This document shows, piece after piece, positions 54,192 through 63,949 of a stretch of DNA of 64,000 bases (positions are counted from its first letter, which is position 1; each line of letters starts with the position of its first letter). The notes under the pieces are model-generated. The model saw only the letters and a program-made list of their open reading frames with translations. It did no database searches and was not told the origin of the DNA. The DNA is taken from the NCBI RefSeq assembly GCF_003946165.1, contig NZ_RHOI01000011.1, positions 1-64,000 of the forward strand, in the 5' to 3' direction. Origin of the DNA: Lacticaseibacillus baoqingensis (GTDB lineage Bacteria; Bacillota; Bacilli; Lactobacillales; Lactobacillaceae). The translations under genes and the position numbers were made by a program.

Positions 54192-56938
54192 TGGCAAACG
54201 TTGTCGCATCATTCACTGCTGATATTGGCGGATATCAGAGTGCAATGAAACAATTAAAAGGTGATACCGCAAGCGCCACAGATAGTGCTTCCAGTTCCGT
54301 TTTAGGTGGTGGGAAATCATTTCTTAAAATGGGAGCTTTGGCCGGAATTGGTGCCGGAGTTGTCACAAAAGCCTTGCAGACAATGGGATCTATGACAACA
54401 TCAATTGTCAGCCGTTTCGATACACTAAACAACGCCAATCGTACTTTTAAAAATATGGGGTTCGCTACTACAGACACCAAAAAAGCGATGAGCGGCCTTA
54501 ACGATTCAATCATGGGGCTTCCAACCAGTCTGGACCAAGCTGTTCAAGGAATGGAATTAATGGCTGCATCAACTGGTGACGTGCAAAAAGGACAAAAAGT
54601 GTTCAGTGCTGTCAATGATGCGGTATTAGGTTTTGGTGGTTCTTCAGCACAAGCGAGCTCTGCAGTTCAGCAATTATCGCAGGACTTGTCGAGTGGCACA
54701 ATTACTGCAGCAACTTGGAATTCAATGATTAATGACGGCATGGGTCCCGCCCTAAAAGCATTAGCAAAGTCAATGGGAATGACTTCCGGACAACTGAAAG
54801 ACGCTCTGTCGAACGGAAAAGTTAGTGCTGATCAATTTTCTGAAGCATTGATCAACATGGATAAAAATGGTGGCGGTGGAATGCAGTCACTTCACAAGAT
54901 TGCCCTTGATTCTACAGCTGGTATTTCATCATCTTTTGCAAACTTAAAGACTGCCGTTGTGCGCGGGTCTGCAAACATGTTGACGGTGGTTGATAATTTC
55001 ATTAAATCTGTTACCGGAACTAACATTTCGGGATGGATAAAACAAGCAGCAAGTGCAGTCACTGCAGGAATGGCGATTGCCTCTCAAGCAATCAAGTCAT
55101 TTACGCCAGTAGCAAAGTCTATTTTTAATACTTTGAAATCAATTGTTGCTTGGGTAGGACAAAATAAAGATTGGCTCTTGCCGTTAGTGGCATCAGTATC
55201 AGCATTTAAAAGTGTCATTACGGTGGTTGGCATTGCAAAAAGCGCATTTTCTGCTTTTGGAAACGCGTTGGAAGTAGGCGGGCTTCTCGCCAGAATTGTA
55301 TCTGGTAGCAAGGACGCTGCGGCAGGACTTAGCTTAATGGCTCAGAATAGTAAGCTTGCTGCGGCGGCACAAAAGGTTCTTCAAGCCGTTTCAGCAGTAA
55401 ATCCATGGGTACTACTAGTTGCTGCTATTGCTGCAGTCGTTGCGGGGCTTGCATACTTTTTCACCAAAACAAAAACGGGCCAAAAGATCTGGTCTGAGTT
55501 TGTTTCGGGGCTCAAGAGTATGTGGAATGGTCTGGCTTCATTCTTCAGCGGGTTGTGGAACGGTATAACTCAAACTTTCAGTAATGCCGCTAAGGGAGTT
55601 CAAAACGGTTGGAATTCAGTGACTACATTCTTCAGCAATTTATGGACTGGCATTGTTAATGGTGCCACGAGTGCTTGGAATGGGCTAACATCATTTCTTT
55701 CTGGAATCTGGAATGGCATTGTCAATATTGCCACTTCTGTTTGGGGAGGAATCAGCTCATTTTTCTCGGGACTATGGCAAGGAATTGTGTCTGTCGCTAC
55801 TGGGATTTGGAACACGTTTGGGCCTGCTTTAACGACAATTTGGCAAGGAATTGTATCAATTGCCACTGGTGTTTGGAACATGTTAAAGGCTGTCATTATG
55901 GGGCCTATTCTGATCGTGCTAGATTTTCTTACGGGAAGTTGGACACAGATGGGAGCAGACCTTCAACTTATCTGGAACAGTATTGTTGACGCTGCGGGCC
56001 AGATTTGGAATGGGCTTGTCACATACTTCTCTGGGGTATGGAATTTGATTACAACGTATGCTCAAACAGCTTGGAATCTATTCACATCTGTTATCGAAGC
56101 GGTATGGAACGGCATCGTTTCAGGGGCTTCTGCAATCTGGAATGCGCTTGGTTCTTTCTTCAGCGGATTATGGAACGGCATTGTCTCTACGGCCGAATCC
56201 ATTTGGAATAGCATCGTTTCATTTCTATCTGGTTTGTGGAATGGCACCGTGAGCACAGCCCAAAACATTTGGAACGCTTTACCAGGGTTCTTTTCGGGAC
56301 TGTGGAATGGCATTACTTCATTCTTCTCGTCTGCATGGAATAACATCAAGTCAACCGTAATAAATGCTGCTACCAATATCGTCAATGGAGCTAGGAATAT
56401 TTGGAATGGGTTCACTAATATTGTTTCAAATGTCGTTAGCGGCATCAAGAATGGCTTCAATGCATTAATGCACTTCAATTTGCTAGATGCTGGACGTGCT
56501 ATCATGGACAGCTTCTTTAGCGGCTTGAAGGCAGCATGGGGTAAGGTTCAAGATTTTGTTGGAGGAATTGCTTCTTGGATTCGCCAGCACAAGGGACCTA
56601 TTAGCTATGATGCTCGTCTCTTGATCCCTGCTGGTAATGCAATCATGGGTGGCTTGAATCAAGGACTGCAAAAATCATTCGGAGCTGTTCAAAAGACGGT
56701 TTCAGGTATGGCGAGTGATATTTCTGCCAACATGTCGGCCAATATCAACGGATTGTCCATGGCCGGCACGCAATTCAGCTCTGGAGACGTCACACAGTCG
56801 ATTGATGCCAGCGAACGGATTACACCAAAAATCTACGTTCAAAACAACGTTGATAAGAACGGAATTAATAGCATGGTCAAGGAAGCAGACGCTAATGACG
56901 CTGCTGTTGGCAGCTACTTCCGACCGATTGGAGGGTAG
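54191..56938 (+). CDS. Tape measure protein
   Basis: 915 residues. The N-terminal tape-measure core (TAATWNSMINDGMGPALKAL, TSGQLKDALSNG) is followed by a hydrophobic region. Residues ~440-750 hold many imperfect copies of FFSGLWNGI, each with Trp at regular spacing. It sets tail length and may form a membrane channel. The C-terminus has GPISYDARLLIPAG. Confidence 0.95.
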   Translation: MANVVASFTADIGGYQSAMKQLKGDTASATDSASSSVLGGGKSFLKMGALAGIGAGVVTKALQTMGSMTTSIVSRFDTLNNANRTFKNMGFATTDTKKAMSGLNDSIMGLPTSLDQAVQGMELMAASTGDVQKGQKVFSAVNDAVLGFGGSSAQASSAVQQLSQDLSSGTITAATWNSMINDGMGPALKALAKSMGMTSGQLKDALSNGKVSADQFSEALINMDKNGGGGMQSLHKIALDSTAGISSSFANLKTAVVRGSANMLTVVDNFIKSVTGTNISGWIKQAASAVTAGMAIASQAIKSFTPVAKSIFNTLKSIVAWVGQNKDWLLPLVASVSAFKSVITVVGIAKSAFSAFGNALEVGGLLARIVSGSKDAAAGLSLMAQNSKLAAAAQKVLQAVSAVNPWVLLVAAIAAVVAGLAYFFTKTKTGQKIWSEFVSGLKSMWNGLASFFSGLWNGITQTFSNAAKGVQNGWNSVTTFFSNLWTGIVNGATSAWNGLTSFLSGIWNGIVNIATSVWGGISSFFSGLWQGIVSVATGIWNTFGPALTTIWQGIVSIATGVWNMLKAVIMGPILIVLDFLTGSWTQMGADLQLIWNSIVDAAGQIWNGLVTYFSGVWNLITTYAQTAWNLFTSVIEAVWNGIVSGASAIWNALGSFFSGLWNGIVSTAESIWNSIVSFLSGLWNGTVSTAQNIWNALPGFFSGLWNGITSFFSSAWNNIKSTVINAATNIVNGARNIWNGFTNIVSNVVSGIKNGFNALMHFNLLDAGRAIMDSFFSGLKAAWGKVQDFVGGIASWIRQHKGPISYDARLLIPAGNAIMGGLNQGLQKSFGAVQKTVSGMASDISANMSANINGLSMAGTQFSSGDVTQSIDASERITPKIYVQNNVDKNGINSMVKEADANDAAVGSYFRPIGG

Positions 56939-56941
56939 TAT

Positions 56942-58171
56942 ATGGATTTACTTATAGAAAAGCTGGATGGTAGCCGATACTACCTAAGCCAATACAAGGT
57001 GTTGATTACCGAATTTGAGGAATCAGCACCGTCAGTCACTCGAAACAACATGCAACTCGATCAGCGGAACGGCAATATTGATTTCGGCGGTTGGCAAACA
57101 GGCAAGACAATCAACATTACTGGTTATTACCGTGCTGACGACATGGACGAGGAAGAAGTACTTCGTGAGAAGCTTTATGCGCTGCTTTCCGATCCTGACG
57201 GTTATTACATCACGCAACTAAAAACAACGCATGAGACGGCCGTTGAGAGACCAGGAGAGACATCTGGCGGTTACTATGATAAGTTGAAAGATTATCCGTC
57301 ACACAAGCGGTTCTTAGTCTACACGGAAGCACCTGAGTTGGAACTGGTTGGCAACGTTGGCGGGACACTATTGTACAAGATAACGGCTGAGTTCAAAACG
57401 ATTAAATTGCCATACGGTGAAAGCGTGCAACAGGATTTATATGTTAAGCCGAATGTGCCTTATTACGGTCGGAATTTGATCATTCGAACTGGCGAAATTG
57501 TAAACACTATGATTGGAGCTGATGGCAGTTTACAAGCGTGGGGTTCGGCATCAGTAATGCATGATAAAATTACGGTCACAGCCGGCGAAAAGTTGACTTT
57601 TCACCAAGAGCAACCTGTGGATGCCGCATACTGCTTCCGATATAACTGGTATGATACCGACGGCACATATCTATCACGTGTTGCACATCCGGAAAATGCT
57701 ATTTTTACGGTCACAGTACCGGAAAATGCTGCCGCTTTATGGGTATCATATCCTAATGTAGGCCGAGTAAAAGTAGAGCGTGGAACCACAGCTACCCCAT
57801 GGTCACCAGCACCAGAAGATTCTGAATACAATAGCTGGCGCTATGGTCTAAATGGTAATGTATCAATTCCATATTCAGGAACTGTTCCATGCAATCAGCT
57901 TGAACAACAATTTGCCATCGAACTGACAGCAATGGGAGGGGCATCTTCATTGTCTTTCAAAATTGATGACACCGAATTGACATACAGCGGTGCTGTTGCT
58001 GATGGTGATGTGTTTATGTTTAGCGGATTTAGCTATACACAAAATGGGCTAAGCATCGTCAGCAAGACGAACAAAGCCTATTTTATTTTGCAACCGGACA
58101 AGCCGAACCGAATCACTTGCAACGTGCCTGGCACCGTCAAAATACTTGGTTTCCAAAATCTGTACGCGTAG
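56942..58171 (+). CDS. Distal tail protein (Dit)
   Basis: 409 residues. N-terminal Sipho_tail domain (GGWQTGKTINITGYYRADD, DPDGYYITQLK), then an inserted carbohydrate-binding-like beta domain (FRYNWYDTDGTYLSRVAHPE) and the conserved Dit C-terminus (CNVPGTVKILGFQNLYA). Longer than minimal Dit, so an 'evolved' form that may bind host saccharide. Confidence 0.88.
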   Translation: MDLLIEKLDGSRYYLSQYKVLITEFEESAPSVTRNNMQLDQRNGNIDFGGWQTGKTINITGYYRADDMDEEEVLREKLYALLSDPDGYYITQLKTTHETAVERPGETSGGYYDKLKDYPSHKRFLVYTEAPELELVGNVGGTLLYKITAEFKTIKLPYGESVQQDLYVKPNVPYYGRNLIIRTGEIVNTMIGADGSLQAWGSASVMHDKITVTAGEKLTFHQEQPVDAAYCFRYNWYDTDGTYLSRVAHPENAIFTVTVPENAAALWVSYPNVGRVKVERGTTATPWSPAPEDSEYNSWRYGLNGNVSIPYSGTVPCNQLEQQFAIELTAMGGASSLSFKIDDTELTYSGAVADGDVFMFSGFSYTQNGLSIVSKTNKAYFILQPDKPNRITCNVPGTVKILGFQNLYA

Positions 58172-58183
58172 GAGGCGTGATTA

Positions 58184-60274
58184 TTGATTACATTCACAGA
58201 CGTTGAGAATAATGAATATCAAGCCCAGTGCGAAATTGAGAAAACCGATGCGGTGAATGGCGAGAAATCATTATCCGGTACAATCTATTTTGGCCAAGAA
58301 GTTAAGGCGAACATCGCCAAAGGCTGGACGCTCTCTTTTCTTGGTGAGGAATATGTTGTTGTCACATACACGAAGAATGATAAAGATAATACCGTTGCAT
58401 TCAGCGCCGTTCAGGCATTATTCTATAAAATGAGTAAGACCGGTTTCTACGAGACTTGGAACGGATCTCACTCGTTCACAAGCTATCTTGACGCGCTATT
58501 TTCGGGCACTGGTTACACGTATGACAACACAGCATCGGTTGCAGCTTTTGAGAAACAAGATTGGGGCATGAGTGACCGTCTGTCGTTGTTCAATGACATC
58601 ATCGATCAAGCAAACGTTGAGTTCTACGTTGATGGTTCAGTGGTTCATGTCGTGCCAGCAATGGGATCAGATCTATCAACCATTGTTCGGAAGAAGTTCA
58701 ACCTTGATACAGCAGAAATTCAAACGGATAACACTAATTTTGCCACCTATGGACGCGGATATGGCGCATATAGCAACCATGATGACACCACAAGTAAGCG
58801 CTTAGAAGTTGAGTACAAGTCACCGCTGTATGATTATTATTATCCCAAGTTTGGCGCAATTGAAGCCGTTCCGGTTGCTGATGAGCGTTACACGATTGCT
58901 GACAACCTGTTGGCCGCTGTGCAAGAAAAAGTAGATAAGAGCTGGGCGATCTCGCTCGCCCTTAATCTTGTTGACTTGCAATCTGTTGGCTACAAATACG
59001 CGATGGCAAACCCTGGTGACTATATCACGGTAATTGATGAGAACATTAACTTTAGTGACAAGGTTCGGATCATTAAAATAACTAGTGATTACGATATTCG
59101 CGGCACACGTACCAAAACGGAAGTTGAATGCGGTAGCCTGTCATTCGCTGAACAGCAGAAGACATCACAATCTACACTATCCAACGTGGCTGCTGGCAAG
59201 ATCCCAGTTCCCAACGAATGGCTAACGTCGCAAGTGCAGTTGGCTACTAACAGCTTGCTTGATGCTAGGACGGAGCTTAGTTTTACTGACCAAGGTATCA
59301 TTGCGGTTGACAAGTCAGATGCTAATAAAGTTGTGATCCTTAACAGCGCTGGCGTTGGCGTGTCCACTGACGGTGGCAAGACATTTAAGTCTGCGATTAC
59401 TGCCGATGGTGTGGTTGCAGATAGGCTATACGGAAATCTGATTGAAGGGGTAGCCTTTAGGACATCAAACAGTAACGGATTCAATATGACCATCCAACAT
59501 GGGAGCATTGACTTCTCAGATACCAACGGCACCGCGTATGGTTCTCTTAGTTCAACCGTTGATGCCGGCACAGGAAATCCGAACGGGGTCGCACTATCAA
59601 ATGCTCCTGGTAAAATTTTGAGCCTTAACCAGGGTGCTGCTGATGGTAAAAGTGTGCCTGTTTTTCAAATTACCGCTGAGTCAACGTCAAGCAAACCTGT
59701 GTATAATCTGCTTGGGCATCTTAAGAGTCACTTGAAGTTTAACATCGGCGCAGGCGCCTGGATAATGAATAATGGAAAAATCGAATTCTCGGCTGATGAC
59801 ACAAACAATCAATTCGAAGTTAATCCGAATGGTGCCGCCGTGTTAGGAAATTTCACGGTCTATAATGGTACGAAAAACGCCGCACAAATCACGCGTAACG
59901 GCATCCGTGCCACGCCAGCATATGAAACTGCTGAAAACTATGTGGGCGATATTGGTGAAAACAAGACCGGACAATATAACACCGTGAAAATTGATATTGA
60001 TCCGCTAGTATATGATATGGTCAACACGGAGATAGGTTATCAAGTCTTCGTCACACCATACAGTTCGGCACGTGTGTGGGTCTCACAGCGCGCTGACATG
60101 AGCTTTGTTGTTGAGTCTGATACACCAAACGCACCATTCGGCTGGGAGCTCAAAGCCCACCGTCGCGGATATGAAAGTCAGCGTTTGGTGGACACTGGCA
60201 AGACTTACGAAGATTTGAAAAAAATGGAGGGATTGATACCAGATGGCAATCAGAACGTACAAAGTAACTCTTGA
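58184..60274 (+). CDS. Tail-associated protein (Tal, prophage tail endopeptidase family)
   Basis: 696 residues from TTG 58184 behind AGGAGG. N-terminal gp27-like domain (MSDRLSLFNDIIDQANVEFY), then a fibre-like C-terminal region. Closes the tail tip. It overlaps the next gene by 32 bases. Confidence 0.85.
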   Translation: MITFTDVENNEYQAQCEIEKTDAVNGEKSLSGTIYFGQEVKANIAKGWTLSFLGEEYVVVTYTKNDKDNTVAFSAVQALFYKMSKTGFYETWNGSHSFTSYLDALFSGTGYTYDNTASVAAFEKQDWGMSDRLSLFNDIIDQANVEFYVDGSVVHVVPAMGSDLSTIVRKKFNLDTAEIQTDNTNFATYGRGYGAYSNHDDTTSKRLEVEYKSPLYDYYYPKFGAIEAVPVADERYTIADNLLAAVQEKVDKSWAISLALNLVDLQSVGYKYAMANPGDYITVIDENINFSDKVRIIKITSDYDIRGTRTKTEVECGSLSFAEQQKTSQSTLSNVAAGKIPVPNEWLTSQVQLATNSLLDARTELSFTDQGIIAVDKSDANKVVILNSAGVGVSTDGGKTFKSAITADGVVADRLYGNLIEGVAFRTSNSNGFNMTIQHGSIDFSDTNGTAYGSLSSTVDAGTGNPNGVALSNAPGKILSLNQGAADGKSVPVFQITAESTSSKPVYNLLGHLKSHLKFNIGAGAWIMNNGKIEFSADDTNNQFEVNPNGAAVLGNFTVYNGTKNAAQITRNGIRATPAYETAENYVGDIGENKTGQYNTVKIDIDPLVYDMVNTEIGYQVFVTPYSSARVWVSQRADMSFVVESDTPNAPFGWELKAHRRGYESQRLVDTGKTYEDLKKMEGLIPDGNQNVQSNS

Positions 60275-61250
60275 TTCAAAGAACACCATTGCGCCAGAAC
60301 CTGTATTTTTGCGTCAGGGTGATAAAACGGGTGCCGTGGTGATTGATGCCACATTGATGGACAACGGTGCCCCTGTCTCTCTTGACGGTCTAACACCAAT
60401 GTTCAAAGCGAACACTGCTGATGGGCAAGCGGTAATTGCTGATAGTACCGGATTCACGGTGACTGATTCTGCCAATGGAAAGTTCACCTATCAAGTCCCA
60501 AATGCACTATCTTCTGTTCCTGGAAAAATTGCAACAGCCTATTTCAGTTTCTCTGATTCTTCCGGTTCAGAATCGACGTTTGATGTGGCTTTTGTCGTCA
60601 AGATGGCTGTTGACATAACTCAGAAGCAAGCCGAAGACTACATCACAATTATTGATGGTACGCTAAAAAGCCTCAGTGACAAAATCGATGCAATGAATAG
60701 CGACATTCAGACGATTCTTAATGCATATAATCAGGGAGATTTCTACAATAAATCAGAGACTGACAGCAGAGATGCTTCAACGCTTGCTTCCGCAAAAAGT
60801 TATGCCGATTTAGGCGATAGTGCAACATTAACCGGAGCTAATAGCTACGCTGACAACATCAATAACATCCTAACTCAAAAAATAAACGATTTTTCCAAAG
60901 TGTACACACGAAAGATTACATCAAGTGACATTATCGATAGTGCAGGCATCTCTAATACCGATGGTATTTTTGTTAGAATCGGAAACTGTGTAAGCCTTAG
61001 TTTTCACGGCGTCGCTGGTGCGCCTTTGGCTGGGACAGATGCGCAACAAATTTTAAATATCCCAAGTGGATACCGTCCGTCGTTTGGCATTGCTGGACAA
61101 TTTGCCCTTACAATAGCGGAAAGCGTTACCGCCATAAATTCTCAGAGAGGCTTCATCGGTGGGGAAAATTACACGGTTTACTGGAGAGTCGCACAGGGAA
61201 GCGCGTATCTTTCCGGAACTTGGGTTACACTCGATGCCGCCCCATCATAA
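60243..61250 (+). CDS. Baseplate protein with BppU-type N-terminus
   Basis: 335 residues. The N-terminal BppU-like domain (TYKVTLDSKNTIAPEPVFLRQ) docks to the baseplate; then a coiled coil (ITIIDGTLKSLSDKIDAMNS) and a C-terminal beta domain (LSFHGVAGAPLAG), probably receptor-binding. Confidence 0.85.
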   Translation: MAIRTYKVTLDSKNTIAPEPVFLRQGDKTGAVVIDATLMDNGAPVSLDGLTPMFKANTADGQAVIADSTGFTVTDSANGKFTYQVPNALSSVPGKIATAYFSFSDSSGSESTFDVAFVVKMAVDITQKQAEDYITIIDGTLKSLSDKIDAMNSDIQTILNAYNQGDFYNKSETDSRDASTLASAKSYADLGDSATLTGANSYADNINNILTQKINDFSKVYTRKITSSDIIDSAGISNTDGIFVRIGNCVSLSFHGVAGAPLAGTDAQQILNIPSGYRPSFGIAGQFALTIAESVTAINSQRGFIGGENYTVYWRVAQGSAYLSGTWVTLDAAPS

Positions 61251-61296
61251 TATTAAAAAATGAGGAGTACAAACGAATTACCGGTAACGACTACGC

Positions 61297-61323
61297 CGCT
61301 GGGGCAAACGCCTAGCGCTTTTT
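61297..61323 (+). terminator. Possible terminator between tail and lysis genes
   Basis: CGCT...AGCG with GGGGC/GCC pairing inside, then CTTTTT. Confidence 0.4.
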
Positions 61324-61341
61324 GTGGAAGGAAGTGAGAAA

Positions 61342-61635
61342 GTGACATTTTTTGGATACACGATTGGTGACTGGGCGGAATTCGTATCGATCGTAGGGGT
61401 GGGTGTAAGTGCGGGCAGCTGGCTGTTCAAAAAGATTGCCTTGGATCCGTTACGCTCTGATATTCAAGTGCTTTCAGAGACAATTAATCGTCAGCTAAAA
61501 CTGCACGAACAATCGCTGGCAGACTTGAGACAACACTTGAGGACACACGATGACGAGCTTGGCAGTCACTCTGTTAGGATTACTCGATTGGAAGAGCATA
61601 CAGGTATCAAAGGAGATAATGATGATGAAGATTAA
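61342..61635 (+). CDS. XhlA-like holin-associated membrane protein
   Basis: 97 residues from GTG 61342 (GGAAGGAAG upstream). One span (FVSIVGVGVSAGSWLF) and a C-terminal coiled coil (LSETINRQLKLHEQSLADLR). It resembles hemolysin XhlA-type partners of holins. Two adjacent segments match CRISPR spacers 2 and 3. Confidence 0.75.
   Translation: MTFFGYTIGDWAEFVSIVGVGVSAGSWLFKKIALDPLRSDIQVLSETINRQLKLHEQSLADLRQHLRTHDDELGSHSVRITRLEEHTGIKGDNDDED
61393..61425 (-). other. Protospacer related to spacer 3 (28/33)
   Basis: On the minus strand it matches spacer 3 (5490-5522) except at spacer positions 7, 16, 19, 22 and 33. The 5' flank is GAA. Confidence 0.85.
61430..61462 (-). other. Protospacer related to spacer 2 (31/33)
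   Basis: On the minus strand it matches spacer 2 (5429-5461) except at positions 14 and 20, outside the seed. The 5' flank is GAA. Confidence 0.93.
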
Positions 61636-61891
61636 CTGGAAAGTGCGTTTATTGAGTGTCAAGTTTTGGCTGGCCTTAGTGCCGGCTATTTTATTGCTTG
61701 CGCAAGCTGTGGCTGCGCCGTTTGGATACAAGTGGGACTTTGCCAACCTAGGCACGCAACTGACCGGCATCGTCAATGCGGTATTCGCGGTGCTGTCAAT
61801 TCTTGGTGTGGTCACCGATCCGACTACTGCCGGCGTGACTGACAGTGCCCAGGCACTGACTTACACCACACCTAAGAAGGAGGACAAGTAA
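61622..61891 (+). CDS. Phage holin (phi LC3-type)
   Basis: 89 residues: INWKVRLLSVKFWLALVPAI, a second span after FGYKWDFANLG, then the typical LGVVTDPTTAGVTDS end. Starts at one of three ATGs; 61622 is six bases after AGGAG. It opens the membrane for the lysin. Confidence 0.92.
   Translation: MMKINWKVRLLSVKFWLALVPAILLLAQAVAAPFGYKWDFANLGTQLTGIVNAVFAVLSILGVVTDPTTAGVTDSAQALTYTTPKKEDK
61661..61693 (-). other. Protospacer related to spacer 15 (28/33)
   Basis: On the minus strand it matches spacer 15 (6223-6255) with mismatches at positions 16, 17, 24, 31 and 33; the first 15 bases are identical. The 5' flank is CAA. Confidence 0.88.
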
Positions 61892-61892
61892 A

Positions 61893-62813
61893 ATGGTCTT
61901 AAACGGTATTGACATCGCCAGCTATCAATCTGGCATGAACACCGGCACCATCAGTGCGGATTTCATCATCTTGAAGGCTACGGAGGGTACCGGCTACATT
62001 AACCCGACATGGCGCAGCCAAGCCGATAAGGCTCTGGCGGCGGGCAAGAAGATTGGCTTCTACCACTTCCAGCGCGGCGGCAATCCGGTAGCAGAGGCTG
62101 ACTACTTCGTGAAGACGGTCAAGCCGTACATTGGTCGTGCTATTCTCGTACTGGACTATGAAGCGTCAGACGCGCCCGGCACCGGTGGTGCTAAGCAGTG
62201 GCTCGATCGCGTTTACGCGACTACAGGCGTGCGGCCGCTGATCTACACCAGTACCAGCTGGGAGAACAGCCGTGACTTCTCTGCCATTGCTGCTGCCAAT
62301 TATGGCTTATGGATCGCGCAGTATAACAACTACAACGTAGTCAGTGGCTACCAGCCCCGAGACCTCTATGGGCACGTAAATCACTGGAAGAATATCGCGA
62401 TGTTCCAATATACGTCGAGTGGCCGCTTAGGTGGCTGGGGTGGTAACCTCGACTTTGACGTCTTTTATGGCGATCGCGCCGCGTGGTACCGGTATGCTGC
62501 GGTCAACGGCAAAGTGGCGGCACCAGTTGCTAAGCCAGCAGTCACCAAGGGCGTGCACTTCCGCGTGCCGAACGGCTTTACACCAGAGTCAGGTACATTT
62601 GTGAACGGCAACACAGAAATCATGACACGACTGCATACAGCCTCTGTTCACGACAAAGAGGGCGGCTACCTGCCGTCACACGGTACATTCGCCTACGACA
62701 GCAAAAAGCGGATTGGCGATATCATGTGGGTCCACCACATGTTCGGCGACAACGACGTCTACTTGCCGACTGGCGACAAATATGGTGCGTGGGGCACGAC
62801 TCGCAAGCGGTAA
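61893..62813 (+). CDS. GH25 endolysin
   Basis: 306 residues. The GH25 lysozyme domain (GIDIASYQSGMN, KATEGTGYINP, LVLDYEA, NLDFDVFYGD) cleaves glycan strands. The C-terminal ~85 residues (FRVPNGFTPESGTFVNGN) are an SH3-like wall-binding domain. AGGAGG upstream. No signal peptide, so release depends on the holin. Confidence 0.94.
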   Translation: MVLNGIDIASYQSGMNTGTISADFIILKATEGTGYINPTWRSQADKALAAGKKIGFYHFQRGGNPVAEADYFVKTVKPYIGRAILVLDYEASDAPGTGGAKQWLDRVYATTGVRPLIYTSTSWENSRDFSAIAAANYGLWIAQYNNYNVVSGYQPRDLYGHVNHWKNIAMFQYTSSGRLGGWGGNLDFDVFYGDRAAWYRYAAVNGKVAAPVAKPAVTKGVHFRVPNGFTPESGTFVNGNTEIMTRLHTASVHDKEGGYLPSHGTFAYDSKKRIGDIMWVHHMFGDNDVYLPTGDKYGAWGTTRKR

Positions 62814-62844
62814 AGGTCATCAAAACTCATCGTGGCTCATCATT

Positions 62845-62877
62845 GCCTCACTCTGCTAACGCGGGGTGGGGCTTTTT
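62845..62877 (+). terminator. Terminator of the late operon
   Basis: GCCTCAC pairs with GTGGGGC, then TTTTT. Confidence 0.75.
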
Positions 62878-62920
62878 GTGTGCGGTCCAAAATGGGTGAA
62901 TGAATCATATACGCAAAATG

Positions 62921-62964
62921 GGTGTTTACTTCAAACACCCAAAGCTGTACTATCAATATATAAT
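62921..62964 (+). promoter_or_regulatory. Moron promoter with palindromic operator
   Basis: GGGTGTTT-ACTTC-AAACACCC (62921-62941) is a perfect 8-bp inverted repeat where the -35 should be; TATAAT is at 62959-62964. AAAATGGGTG occurs twice nearby. Confidence 0.5.
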
Positions 62965-62976
62965 GAAGGATTGGAA

Positions 62977-63903
62977 GTGAACACATTGGGTATTGAAGAA
63001 ATAGTAAGCTCTGGTCACTTAGAGATTGGTGAAATCAGTTTGTATTGTTTTGTGACAAAAACTGGCAAAAGGCTTATCACCGCAAGCGATGTTTTTAGGG
63101 CAGTTGGCAGAACTCGACGAGGCGAAAGTCGAGTCGAAGGATATCCACCGTTCATAGGTGCGCGAAATATTGTTCCTTTCATTGATGATGACTTTCGTGG
63201 TCTAATGCAGCCGGTTAAATACAGAGCTACTAACGGAAAAATTTCTGAAGCGTACGATGCGACTGTAATACCGCGTGTAGCAGATCTATACATTGAAGCA
63301 CACGATCGAGGTGTGTTGTCGCAAGCACAAGAAGCCGTTTATGAACGTTCATTAGTGATTATTAGGTCTTTGGCAAAAGTCGGAATTGCCGCGTTGGTTG
63401 ATGAAGCTACCGGTTATCAATATAATCGAGAAGCCCAGGCGCTACAGAAATTACTAAGCGCATATATTTCTGAAGACCTGTTAAAATGGCAGGCACATTT
63501 CCCGCGAGAATTTTATGAAGAAATATATCGACTGTACGGAATATCTGATAAATTTGACCCTATGAATACAAAGCACCCACAATGGATCGGTTCGTTCACA
63601 AATAAGTATGTCTACGGAGTATTTCCAAATGAAGTTATGGACGAAATACGAAAACGAAATCCTTTAAAAATGTCTGCGAAGAAAGTCGTATATCGCGGGC
63701 ATAAACACTTTCAGCACTTAACTGAAAGTGTTGGCTTACCACAGTTGGACAAGCATCTGTCGAAATTAATAGGTGTAATGATGTTGTCTAATAATATGAA
63801 TGATTTCAATACCAATTTCGTCAAGGTCTTTGCTAATGAGCTTGAACGTAAAAGCGTACAGGATGACATAAAAAATGGCTTGGTACCATTGATATTTGAT
63901 TAA
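62977..63903 (+). CDS. P63C-domain protein (prophage moron)
   Basis: 308 residues from GTG 62977, seven bases after AAGGA. N-terminal FVTKTGKRLITASDVFRAVG resembles the Bro/KilA-like start, then the P63C domain (FPREFYEEIYRLYGI). It stands after the lysis genes with its own promoter, so it may be expressed in the lysogen. Function unknown; phage-defence or host-change roles are speculation. Confidence 0.8.
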   Translation: MNTLGIEEIVSSGHLEIGEISLYCFVTKTGKRLITASDVFRAVGRTRRGESRVEGYPPFIGARNIVPFIDDDFRGLMQPVKYRATNGKISEAYDATVIPRVADLYIEAHDRGVLSQAQEAVYERSLVIIRSLAKVGIAALVDEATGYQYNREAQALQKLLSAYISEDLLKWQAHFPREFYEEIYRLYGISDKFDPMNTKHPQWIGSFTNKYVYGVFPNEVMDEIRKRNPLKMSAKKVVYRGHKHFQHLTESVGLPQLDKHLSKLIGVMMLSNNMNDFNTNFVKVFANELERKSVQDDIKNGLVPLIFD

Positions 63904-63949
63904 CACGCGATTAGTTCCATTTGCTTCGGCGGGTGGGCCTTTTTGATTG

